Below, piece after piece: positions 1 through 7,870 of a stretch of DNA of 64,000 nucleotides. The DNA is taken from positions 383,060 to 447,059 of the forward strand of contig NZ_LMEW01000035.1 in NCBI RefSeq assembly GCF_001426525.1, given 5' to 3'. Each line of letters opens with the position of its first letter. Position 1 is the stretch's first letter. The DNA comes from Massilia sp. Root133. GTDB taxonomy: Bacteria; Pseudomonadota; Gammaproteobacteria; Burkholderiales; Burkholderiaceae_D. Below the pieces are notes generated by a model. The model was not told the DNA's origin, did not search any database, and was given only the letters and a program-made list of their open reading frames with translations. A program made the position numbers and the translations under genes.

Positions 1-150
1 GTGGAAGGACGTGGGCGCGGCGGTGCCGACCTGCACGAGCGCGCGGATCTCGTCGTCGCTCAGGGTGGCGGACGGGTCGTAGTACTTGGTTGCGCTGCGG
101 CTCAAGATACAGTCGATGACGGTATTGGTCCCGGTAAATCCCTTGGTCAT
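1..150 (-). CDS. nitroreductase family protein (N-terminal part, runs off the window)
   Basis: Only the first 50 codons are present; the gene continues beyond the left edge. The visible N-terminus (starting MTKGFTGTNTVIDCILSRSA) contains SRSATKYYDPSATLSDDEI followed by a helix ending AAPTSFH. This is the usual opening of FMN-dependent nitroreductase-fold oxidoreductases, where the R-S-x-R/K-x-Y/F segment and the A-P-S/T segment contribute to flavin binding. An AGGAAC Shine-Dalgarno sequence lies 4 bases before the ATG. The MocR-type regulator lies directly upstream on the same strand, 172 bases away, so it may control this gene. Substrate cannot be judged from the fragment. Confidence 0.7.
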   Translation of the reverse strand, partial: MTKGFTGTNTVIDCILSRSATKYYDPSATLSDDEIRALVQVGTAAPTSFH

Positions 151-322
151 AATTGTTCCTGTGGGTAAAGGAGTGTGGTGGTCGCGTGCTATCCGGCGTG
201 AACGGTGCCCACGCGTATCAGGGGCGCGCATATCGCGCAGCAATGCATTCTGTCGTATCGATGAGATGAATTGAAGAACCAAGATTGCCGATTCCCGTGT
301 GTACCAAGGCGCCGCCGGCGTA

Positions 323-1744
323 TCAGGCGTAGCGGTCGATGATCTCGAACAGTTGGCGGCAGGCTGACGCGAGATGCGGCTCGGGTGCGGTCGCAACCCC
401 AAGCAACAGGCCCGGCTGGCTCCACGACCGCGTCGCGAACCATTGGGACAACGGCGACGGTGCCATCCCGAAGCTTCTGGCTTCCCGGGCGATCTGTACG
501 TCGGGTATGCCGTCGGGCAGGCTGAGCAGGACGGCCAGGCCCGCCGTGACCCACGGTACGTCATGTATCCGCAACTGTTCGCACAGCGCGTCGCGCTGGG
601 ACGAATACAAACGCTTCAGCCGCCGGACTCGCCGGCTGTAATGGCCCTCGCGCATGAACCGCGCCATGGGAAGTTGAATGACGGGGGAGGGCGCGTGGAC
701 AAACACTGCCGCCGCCTCGGAGAACGCGGCGACCAGCCCGGTCGGTGCCACGATGAATCCGAGTCGCAGTCCCGGGCCGACGGTCTTGCTGAACGTACCG
801 ATATGGATGACCCGTTTGCCGTTGTCCAGCGATGCCAGGGCCGGCGCCGCTCTGCCTTCGATTTGCAAGTCGCCGAGGTAATCGTCCTCGATGATCCATG
901 CACCGTTCGAGATTGCCCATTCAAGCAGCTGAAGCCGCCGTCTCAAACAAAGGGTCGGACCGAGGGGCGCCTGTTGACCGGGCGTCACGACGGCCAGCGC
1001 GGCGTCCGCGGCATGGTCGATCCCGTAACCGACGTTCATGCCGCCCGCGTCCACGGGGACCGGAACAATACGCAAACGCGCCAGTTGCAGCGCCTTGCGG
1101 GTGCGGTAGAAACCAGGCTCTTCCATCCAGACCTTGCGACCATCCAACCCGAGCACCCGCAGCGTGAGATCGAGTCCGGAACTGTAGCCCGACGTGATGA
1201 ACACCTGTTCGGGAAGGCAGTGGATGTTCCTGGAGATCGAGAGATACCCTGCGATTTCCCGGCGCAGCTCGAATTCCCCCGACGGGTCGGGATGGCCCAG
1301 CGAAGAGAAAGGACCTGGCTTCAGCAGATTGGAAGAGCGGGCACGCGCGAACAGCCTTTCCGGCTGACCTTCCAACGCTGGAATACCGAGCTGGAAGATC
1401 GCCGGTCCGGCGCTCGTCTCATCGCGCTTCCTCGCACAGGTGTCGGGCCCAACTGCCTGTGGTTGCGTCGACCGCGCGTCCGGCCGTGGCGCCACGAGCG
1501 TGCCCCGGGCACCGAACGTTTCGATCATCTGGAAGTCGGATAAGCGCTCGTACGCCGCCTGGACCGTGCCGCGCGCCACACCCAGGTGAGCCGCGAGGTC
1601 TTGCCACGAAGGCAAGCGCGTGCCAGGTGCGAGCAGACCCGAGTCGATCGCCTTGGTGATGCTGATACGAATTTGTTCCGACAGCGACTGCGTGGATGCC
1701 CGGTCGAGCTCAATGTGCAGGTCTGAATTGATATGACGTGTCAA
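323..1744 (-). CDS. MocR/PdxR-type GntR-family transcriptional regulator with aminotransferase domain
   Basis: A 473-residue DNA-binding regulator. Residues about 12-80 form a GntR winged helix (LSEQIRISITKAIDSGLLAPG, then W-Q-D-L-A-A-H-L-G-V-A-R-G-T-V). Residues about 115-470 form a class I aminotransferase fold. The PLP-binding region is intact: the D-D-Y-L stretch at about 287-290 and the Schiff-base lysine at about 320 in GTFSKTVGPGLRLG. Family members usually sense PLP or amino compounds and control a neighbouring gene. Here the nitroreductase downstream on the same strand is the only obvious candidate. The effector is unknown. Full length for the family with no visible damage. Confidence 0.88.
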   Translation of the reverse strand: MTRHINSDLHIELDRASTQSLSEQIRISITKAIDSGLLAPGTRLPSWQDLAAHLGVARGTVQAAYERLSDFQMIETFGARGTLVAPRPDARSTQPQAVGPDTCARKRDETSAGPAIFQLGIPALEGQPERLFARARSSNLLKPGPFSSLGHPDPSGEFELRREIAGYLSISRNIHCLPEQVFITSGYSSGLDLTLRVLGLDGRKVWMEEPGFYRTRKALQLARLRIVPVPVDAGGMNVGYGIDHAADAALAVVTPGQQAPLGPTLCLRRRLQLLEWAISNGAWIIEDDYLGDLQIEGRAAPALASLDNGKRVIHIGTFSKTVGPGLRLGFIVAPTGLVAAFSEAAAVFVHAPSPVIQLPMARFMREGHYSRRVRRLKRLYSSQRDALCEQLRIHDVPWVTAGLAVLLSLPDGIPDVQIAREARSFGMAPSPLSQWFATRSWSQPGLLLGVATAPEPHLASACRQLFEIIDRYA

Positions 1745-1938
1745 AGGACTCTCGGCGTTGACATGAGGCGATATTCAGAAATAAGCAACGGTAGCAGTCG
1801 GCGCGTATCGCAAGGTCTCGAAATTGTTCTAATTCGTCCTGATCGACGCGTTCGAACTCCGGGATGAGAGTGGATGGCAGGGTTTGACGACGGTCGCGAG
1901 GGGCGGCGGGCCACGACACGCATGGCCCGGCCTCGATG

Positions 1939-2154
1939 TCACAGCAGGAAAGTGCGCCGTCGCTTGCCCGGCACCGCCAACACCCTGAGCGCCGTTTCCA
2001 TGCGCACGCGCCGGTACTCCATCGCCCTTGCCGCCGCATGCACGCCCCGCGCCCGCAACGCATCCTGCACGTTCTCGGCCGTCCAGCGGTCGCTCCGCCG
2101 TTCACCGAGCATTTTCTTCAGCAAGCCCTGGTCGTCGATCCATCGGTAAGTCAT
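1939..2154 (-). CDS. small conserved-looking hypothetical protein, 71 aa
   Basis: I do not recognise a family. The 71-residue product (MTYRWIDDQGLLKKMLGERR at the start) is soluble, rich in Arg, and predicted mainly helical. The case for a real gene is translational: a strong AAGGAGG Shine-Dalgarno lies 6 bases before the ATG, and the frame has natural composition, unlike the Arg/Pro-rich overlapping frames. It is a monocistron between MocR and a small membrane protein, all on the same strand. No function is proposed. Confidence 0.55.
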   Translation of the reverse strand: MTYRWIDDQGLLKKMLGERRSDRWTAENVQDALRARGVHAAARAMEYRRVRMETALRVLAVPGKRRRTFLL

Positions 2155-2225
2155 GACGTCCTCCTTGTGGTTGAGGACACCAGTTTCGCGTTAATTGCAC
2201 CAAGGCAACTTACCGAGCATCAAGC

Positions 2226-2594
2226 CTAAGAAAGACGGGCGTGGTTGAGGATGAGCCAGGCCACGGTGATGACGACCATGCCGGTAAAGGTCACGCACGA
2301 CCAGGTGAAGAACCAGGCCGACACGATCCCGGCCTGCAGCACCTTCTCGAACAGGATGCCCAGCGCGAAATCGAAGGCGGTGAGAAAGGACCAGCGCCGC
2401 AGGTAGACGGGCAGGTAGCGGCTCATCTTGCGGTTGTGCTGGTGCGCGGCGTGCCGTTCGATGCGGTCGCGCGCGGCGCTGACGTCGCGGAACAGCCAGT
2501 CGAAGAACAGGAAGCGGTACAGGAGACGCCGGAAGGGCATTTCCGGGGCCGGGTCGTTGTCTGCAACGGGGTGGGGCTGCTTGTCGATCGTCAT
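2226..2594 (-). CDS. hypothetical membrane protein, 122 aa
   Basis: An unrecognised small protein. The N-terminal half is charged (an RRLLYRFLFFDWLFRD amphipathic segment, then a basic linker with many His and Arg). The C-terminal half holds two hydrophobic stretches, roughly residues 68-88 and 92-115, consistent with two transmembrane helices. The start chosen is the ATG giving MTIDKQPHP. An in-frame ATG 27 bases upstream (giving MRIRASGAT before it) is an alternative, and neither has a clear ribosome site. It ends before a terminator-like hairpin of the neighbouring cphA and is probably transcribed separately. Confidence 0.6.
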   Translation of the reverse strand: MTIDKQPHPVADNDPAPEMPFRRLLYRFLFFDWLFRDVSAARDRIERHAAHQHNRKMSRYLPVYLRRWSFLTAFDFALGILFEKVLQAGIVSAWFFTWSCVTFTGMVVITVAWLILNHARLS

Positions 2595-2705
2595 GGTTGC
2601 ACCGCTCGCTCGAATTCTCATTCATGGTATGCCAGATGCCGCGTCAAGCCACGTTCGTTGCCTAACGTAGCGTGCGCGCTGCCTGACGTTTCTGAGCAGC
2701 ACCAA

Positions 2706-2738
2706 TAAAAAGCGAAACGGGCGCTCGCGGCGCCCGTT
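2706..2738 (-). terminator. rho-independent terminator of the cphA'-cphA operon
   Basis: A 9-bp perfect stem (AACGGGCGC with GCGCCCGTT) and a 5-base loop. On the minus strand it is followed by TTCGCTTTTTATT. It sits 23 bases after the cphA stop codon, in the position expected for the end of the leftward transcript. Confidence 0.75.
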
Positions 2739-2760
2739 CCGAAACAACGGCCAGGAGGCG

Positions 2761-5331
2761 TCAGCCTGCCTGCACCCGCTTGGCGATGTGCGCCAGCGCC
2801 TCGTCCACCTGGTCGATCAGGATCAGCGCCAGGTCGCCCGGCTGCAGGCGTTCGAGTGCCTTGTCGATGGCGACGAACTCGCCCTTGATCTCGTCGATGT
2901 GCGTCGTCCGGGGCGCGCCGGCGAGGCCCTCGCGCAGCAGGCCCACGACTTCGCCCTCGAGGCGGCCGCGCTGGCACTGGTCTTCGTACAGCAGCACGTC
3001 GTCGAACGCTCTGCCCAGGATGCGGGTCTGGTCGCGGATGTCCTCGTCGCGGCGGTCGCCCGCGCCGGAGATTACCACCGCGCGGCGCTTGGCCGGCATC
3101 GATTCGACGGCGTTCACGAGGGCCTGGATCGCGTCCGGGTTGTGGCCGTAGTCGGCGATGACGGTGGCGCCGCGGTAGTCGAACACGTTGAAGCGGCCCG
3201 GGGCATTGTCGCTTTCGCCGACGAACGTCTTGAGGCCGACGCGGATCGCATCCCACGAGATGTTCACGGCCCAGGCGGCGGCCACCGCGGCCATCACGTT
3301 CTCGACCTGGAAGCCGATCACGCCGCCGCGGGTGATGGGCACGTCAAGCAGCGGCACGCGTTCTTCGTTCTTGCCTTGCGCGGCGACGAGGTGGCCCTTG
3401 TCGACGTAGACGATGCGGCGGCCCTGCGCGCGGTGCTTCTGCATGACGGGCAGCGAGGCGTCCGCGGCGAAATAGGTGATGTCGCCCTTCGTGTTCTCGG
3501 CCATGCCGGCGACGATCGGGTCGGCCGCGTTCAGCACGGCCATGCCGTTCGGCGCGACGTTCTGGACGATCACGCGCTTCAGGACCGCGAGGTCTTCCAG
3601 GGTGGTGATGTAGTTCAGGCCCAGGTGGTCGCCGGAGCCGATGTTCGTGACCACGCCGACCTGGCAGCGGTCGTACGCGAGACCCTCGCGCAGGATGCCG
3701 CCGCGGGCCGTCTCGAACACGGCCGCGTCGACGTCCGGATGCAGCAGCACGTTGCGCGCGCTGCGCGGACCGCTGCAGTCGCCGCTGTCGATGCGGCGGC
3801 CCTGGATGTACACGCCGTCCGTGTTCGTCATGCCGGTGCGCAGGCCCGAGCTCGCGAGGAGGTGCGCGATCAGGCGCACGGTCGTCGTCTTGCCGTTCGT
3901 GCCCGTCACGGCGACGACCGGGATGCGGCCGTCGTCGCCCGGACCGTACAGCGTGTCCATGATGGCTTCGCCGACGGCGCGGCCCTTGCCGAACGACGGC
4001 GAGATGTGCATGCGCAGGCCCGGCGCGGCGTTCACTTCGACGATGCCGCCGCCCTGGTCCTCGATGGGTTTCAGCACGCTGTCGCACACGAGGTCGACGC
4101 CGCAGATGTCCAGGCCGACCATGTGGGCGGCCGCGATGGCGCGCGCCGCCACTTCCGGATGCACGTCGTCCGTGACGTCCGTCGCCGAGCCGCCCGTCGA
4201 CAGGTTGGCGTTGTTGCGCAGGGTGACGCGCTGGCCCTTCGGCGGGACCGATTCCGCGTCATAGCCCTGCTTCGCCAGCGAGCCGAGGGCGATGTCGTCG
4301 AAGCGGATCTTGGTGAGCGACGTCGCGTGGCCGTCGCCGCGGCGCGGGTCCTTGTTGACGATGTCGACGAGCTGGCGCACGGTGTGCACGCCATCGCCCA
4401 CCACGTGCGGCGGGTCGCGGCGCGCGGCGGCGACGAGCTTGTTGCCGACGACGAGCAGGCGGTAGTCATGGCCCGGCAGGTATTTTTCGACCATGATCTC
4501 GTCGCGGAACTCGGACGCGGCGGCAAAGCCCTTGTCGAGCTGCGCGCGCGTGGTGACGTTCACGGTCACGCCCTTGCCCTGGTTGCCGTCCTTCGGCTTG
4601 ATCACGACCGGCAGGCCGATTTCCTGCGCGGCGGCCCACGCGTCGTCCGGATCGCTCACGCTGCGGCCCAGCGGGACGGGCACGCCGGCCGCGTTCAGCA
4701 GGGTCTTGGTCAGTTCTTTATCTTGCGCGATGGATTCCGCGATGGCGCCCGTGGCGTCGATCTCGGCGGCCTGGATGCGGCGCTGGCGGCTGCCCCAGCC
4801 GAACTGCACGAGGCTGCCCTCGGTCAGGCGGCGGTACGGGATGCCGCGCGCGACGGCGGCGTGCACGATCGAACCCGTCGACGGGCCGAGGCGCACGTCC
4901 TCGTCCAGGTCGCGCAGCTGCTTCAGGGCCGCATCGAGGTCGAACGGCTGGTCGTTGCGGGCGGCGGCGCACAGCTGTTCCGCCAGTTCCAGCGCGAGGC
5001 GGCCCACGTCTTCTTCGCTGTACTCGACGACGACCTGGTAAATGCCGCGCTCCAGCGTGGCGGTGGTGCGGCTGAACGTGACGGGGCAGCCGGCCTGCGC
5101 CTGCAGGGCCAGTGCGGCGACTTCCAGCACCTGGGCCAGCGGGATCGTGTCGTCATGGCCGGTCGGCTGCAGCGGCCAGATTTCCGGGAACAGGGCGCGC
5201 AGGCGCGTCTCGAAGCCGGGCAGGGCGCCGATCGATTCCTCTTCCGGCAAGCAGGCGACGATCGCCTCGATCGACGTGTGGTGGCTCCAGAGGTTGGGAC
5301 CGCGCAGGGCGCGTACGCGTGATACTTCCAT
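2761..5331 (-). CDS. cphA: cyanophycin synthetase CphA
   Basis: An 856-residue full-length cyanophycin synthetase. Enzymes of this family build the storage polymer multi-L-arginyl-poly-L-aspartate from Asp, Arg and ATP in the cytoplasm. Visible architecture: an N-terminal domain (1-160, with the RALRGPNLW opening); an ATP-grasp domain (about 200-465, with IKPKDGNQGKGV at 245-256 and an N-A-A-P-G-L metal region near 435), which in the family adds Asp; and a Mur-ligase-like domain with an intact P-loop GTNGKTTT at 477-484 and DYGHNPDAI at 727-735, which adds Arg. It follows cphA' by 54 bases on the same strand, so the two are probably one transcript, and a terminator follows. Length and motifs match functional CphA. 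Confidence 0.95.
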   Translation of the reverse strand: MEVSRVRALRGPNLWSHHTSIEAIVACLPEEESIGALPGFETRLRALFPEIWPLQPTGHDDTIPLAQVLEVAALALQAQAGCPVTFSRTTATLERGIYQVVVEYSEEDVGRLALELAEQLCAAARNDQPFDLDAALKQLRDLDEDVRLGPSTGSIVHAAVARGIPYRRLTEGSLVQFGWGSRQRRIQAAEIDATGAIAESIAQDKELTKTLLNAAGVPVPLGRSVSDPDDAWAAAQEIGLPVVIKPKDGNQGKGVTVNVTTRAQLDKGFAAASEFRDEIMVEKYLPGHDYRLLVVGNKLVAAARRDPPHVVGDGVHTVRQLVDIVNKDPRRGDGHATSLTKIRFDDIALGSLAKQGYDAESVPPKGQRVTLRNNANLSTGGSATDVTDDVHPEVAARAIAAAHMVGLDICGVDLVCDSVLKPIEDQGGGIVEVNAAPGLRMHISPSFGKGRAVGEAIMDTLYGPGDDGRIPVVAVTGTNGKTTTVRLIAHLLASSGLRTGMTNTDGVYIQGRRIDSGDCSGPRSARNVLLHPDVDAAVFETARGGILREGLAYDRCQVGVVTNIGSGDHLGLNYITTLEDLAVLKRVIVQNVAPNGMAVLNAADPIVAGMAENTKGDITYFAADASLPVMQKHRAQGRRIVYVDKGHLVAAQGKNEERVPLLDVPITRGGVIGFQVENVMAAVAAAWAVNISWDAIRVGLKTFVGESDNAPGRFNVFDYRGATVIADYGHNPDAIQALVNAVESMPAKRRAVVISGAGDRRDEDIRDQTRILGRAFDDVLLYEDQCQRGRLEGEVVGLLREGLAGAPRTTHIDEIKGEFVAIDKALERLQPGDLALILIDQVDEALAHIAKRVQAG

Positions 5332-5385
5332 AAGTCTTTCCTTTAGGGTCTTGCGGCATCGGCCCGGTCAATGCCGGGCTCGTCA

Positions 5386-7563
5386 TCAGGCCTTTTTCTT
5401 CTTGCCGGCCGGGTCGAACGTGCGCAGGCCGGCGCAGATCAGGTCCGTCGGCACGTCCAGCGCCCAGCCGGCCAGCGCGGCCGCGAGCAGGGCATTCGGC
5501 TGCGCGGCGGTGGCGGGCTTCACTTTGTCGATGCCCAGCAGCGGCACTTCCTCGCTGCCCTGGGCCAGGACGATGTGGTGGTTGCGCACGAATGCGACGC
5601 GGCCGCCGCCCGCGCGGTGCGCGGCCAGGGTGGCGTTGGCTTCGTCCTGCGCGTAGAACAGCACGGCGCCGTCGGACAGTTCGGCCAGCGCGGCCACGCG
5701 TTCATCCGCCGCATCCAGCACGGCCGCGCCATCGGACAGCACGACGTCGACCTGGCTGCGTACGACGTTGTAGAGCGCATCGTCGTCGCGCACGTACAGG
5801 TCGGCCACGTCGGCCACGCTGCCCATGTCGGTCACGATGCCGACGAGGCAGCGGTCGTACGGCAGGCCCTCGGTCAGGATCGTGCGCGCGTTCGATTCGA
5901 ACACGGCGGCCTGCACGGTGCGGTTGATCAGCAGGCGCTGGCCGGCGTCGAAGCGGGTGCCGTCCTGCGCCGTGACCTGGCGGCCGTCGAGGAACAGGCC
6001 CTCGCGGTTGGCCACGCCCACGTGCTTGCCGGCCAGGTTCAGCACGGTGCCGACGAGGCGCGCGGCGAGTGCCGCGTCCGTGGTGCCCGTGACGCCCACG
6101 AGCGGGATGCGTCCCGTCTCGCCCTCGGCGAACAGGTGTTCCACGATCGCCTTGCCCACGTTGCGCGGCTCGCCCTGGGCGGGCTTGATGTGCGCGAGCA
6201 GGCCGGGGCTGGAATTGACTTCGATGATGGCGCCGCGCTGTTCTTCCAGCGGACGCGAGATGTCTTCGCACACGAGGTCGATGCCGGCGATGTCCAGGCC
6301 CACGACGCGCGCGGCCAGCGCGGCCACGTGCGCGACGTCGGGGTGGACCTCGTCCGTGACGTCGTCGGCCACGTTGCCGTTCAACTGGATCAGTACTTTC
6401 TGACCCGCCTGCGGGACCGAATCCGGCGTGAGGCCCTGGCGTTTCAGGTCCAGCATGACTTCATCGCTTTCGGCCGGCACGACGGGGCTGAGCGGGAATT
6501 CTTCGGAATTGCCGCGGCGCGGGTCGATGTTGATCTGGCTGTCGCACAGCTGGGTGACGGTGGAGGTGCCGTCGCCGACGACCCACAGCGATTCGCCTTT
6601 GGCAGCGGCAACGACTTTCGAACCGACGACGAGCAGACGGTGTTCGTTGCCGGGAATGAAGCGCTCGACGAGGACGGCGCTGGAATCGCCTTCTTCGGCC
6701 GCGATGGCGTAGGCGGCATGCACGTCCGCTTCCGACATCAGGTTCAGCGACACGCCGCGGCCATGGTTGCCGTCGACGGGCTTGATGGCGACGGGCAGGC
6801 CGATGTCCTGCGCTTCTTCCCACGCCGCTGCCGCGCTGCGCACCACGGACCCCTCAGGGACTGGCACGCCGCAGGAGGCGAGCAGGGTCTTGGTGAGATC
6901 CTTGTCGCTGGCGATGGATTCGCCGATGGCGCTCGTACGGTCCGTCTCGGCCGTCCAGATGCGGCGCTGCGCGCTGCCGTGTCCCAGCTGCACGAGGTTG
7001 CCTTCGGTCAGGCGGATAGAGGGGATGCGGCGGTCGGTGGCGGCGTCGACGATGTGGCCGGTCGACGGACCCAGGCAGTAGCGGTCGACCAGTTCCGTCA
7101 GCTCATCGACCTTGGCCTGCAGGTCGAACGGGGTGTCGTTGATGGCGGACATCAAGAGCGCGTGGCCGGCTTGCAGGGCGGCACGGCCGACGGTCTCGTC
7201 GCGTGTGCGGAATGCCATTTTATAAATGCCGTGGTCGGCGGTGGAGCGGGTCTTGCCGAAACCGGTCTTCATGCCGGCCAGGTTCTGCAATTCGAGGACG
7301 ATGTGTTCGAGAATGTGACCGGACCAGGTGCCGTCGCGCAGGCGCTCCAGGAAGCCGCCCCGTTCGCCGACGCCGCAGCGGTGTTCGATCAGGCCCGGCA
7401 GCCAGGCGGTGAGGCGTTCATACAGGCCGGGAAGTTTATTCGAAGGACATTCTTCGAGTTCGCCGATGTCGAGCCACGTTTCGATGACAGGGCGGTAGGT
7501 CCAGATGTTCGGTCCACGCAGGTGGTTTACACGAAGAATTGCAATGTCTTTCTTATTTGTCAT
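5386..7563 (-). CDS. CphA' : cyanophycin synthetase paralogue with degenerate Mur-ligase domain
   Basis: A 725-residue paralogue of CphA, placed first in the operon. The N-terminal domain and ATP-grasp domain look complete (IKPVDGNHGRGV at about 260-271, IIEVNSSPGL at about 446-455). The Mur-ligase part is crippled. The P-loop is GTTDAALA (about 492-499) instead of GTNGKTTT, and the protein stops near FDPAGKKKKA, before the DYGHNPDAI region of CphA. The ATP-dependent Arg-adding step should therefore be absent. In cyanobacteria, CphA2 with a similarly vestigial ligase domain polymerises beta-Asp-Arg dipeptides, and betaproteobacterial cphA' genes are known. A dipeptide-polymerising or primer-related role here is inference. 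The start is MTNKKDIAILRVNHLRGPN; the longer in-frame start adds 15 residues that do not resemble the family. Confidence 0.9.
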   Translation of the reverse strand: MTNKKDIAILRVNHLRGPNIWTYRPVIETWLDIGELEECPSNKLPGLYERLTAWLPGLIEHRCGVGERGGFLERLRDGTWSGHILEHIVLELQNLAGMKTGFGKTRSTADHGIYKMAFRTRDETVGRAALQAGHALLMSAINDTPFDLQAKVDELTELVDRYCLGPSTGHIVDAATDRRIPSIRLTEGNLVQLGHGSAQRRIWTAETDRTSAIGESIASDKDLTKTLLASCGVPVPEGSVVRSAAAAWEEAQDIGLPVAIKPVDGNHGRGVSLNLMSEADVHAAYAIAAEEGDSSAVLVERFIPGNEHRLLVVGSKVVAAAKGESLWVVGDGTSTVTQLCDSQINIDPRRGNSEEFPLSPVVPAESDEVMLDLKRQGLTPDSVPQAGQKVLIQLNGNVADDVTDEVHPDVAHVAALAARVVGLDIAGIDLVCEDISRPLEEQRGAIIEVNSSPGLLAHIKPAQGEPRNVGKAIVEHLFAEGETGRIPLVGVTGTTDAALAARLVGTVLNLAGKHVGVANREGLFLDGRQVTAQDGTRFDAGQRLLINRTVQAAVFESNARTILTEGLPYDRCLVGIVTDMGSVADVADLYVRDDDALYNVVRSQVDVVLSDGAAVLDAADERVAALAELSDGAVLFYAQDEANATLAAHRAGGGRVAFVRNHHIVLAQGSEEVPLLGIDKVKPATAAQPNALLAAALAGWALDVPTDLICAGLRTFDPAGKKKKA

Positions 7564-7870
7564 GAAAATATCCAGCCACGCGACGACCGCTCTCTCATCG
7601 CGTGGCATTGCCTAAGTTTGCACATCGATGGTCAAAGACGCTGCCGGATCGCGGCCCCGTCTTCCTCTCTTTCCATAATGCACATGTTGTATACTTGCCG
7701 GAACGAAGCTTACCGTGCCGAACCGATTTCTGCCACTCTGGCCCCTCCGATAGAATACCGTACACGCCGAAGCGCCGCGTTTCGGAAGGTGCGCGTGTCA
7801 ACGGCAACACCGCCCTCAACGTTCCATCGTACAGATCAGAACCAAAACTCGCCTTTGCCGGCGGCATCAC
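7564..7870. promoter_or_regulatory. divergent intergenic region between cphA' and the cyanophycin-associated ABC gene
   Basis: A 307-base gap holding both promoters of the cyanophycin locus. A TATACT hexamer at 7690-7695 is a candidate -10 box for the rightward gene, but no good -35 lies at the right distance. No open frame with a ribosome site was seen. Shared control of synthesis and the ABC/DUF1854 pair is suggested by the arrangement only. Confidence 0.4.

Noticed and set aside
374..1543. A 389-codon plus-strand frame opposite the MocR gene
   Set aside because: The minus-strand product has complete GntR and aminotransferase motifs. The plus product is unstructured and Arg/Pro-rich.
2788..5322. 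An 844-codon open frame on the plus strand opposite cphA (and an 853-codon one opposite cphA')
   Set aside because: These are shadows caused by extreme third-position GC. The products are His/Asp/Arg/Val-rich low-complexity strings without family motifs, while the opposite strand encodes clear CphA and CphA'.
7564..7870. A riboswitch or T-box in the cyanophycin divergent region
   Set aside because: I could not recognise any conserved riboswitch core by eye, and the length is shared by two promoters. A covariance-model search would be needed to claim one.
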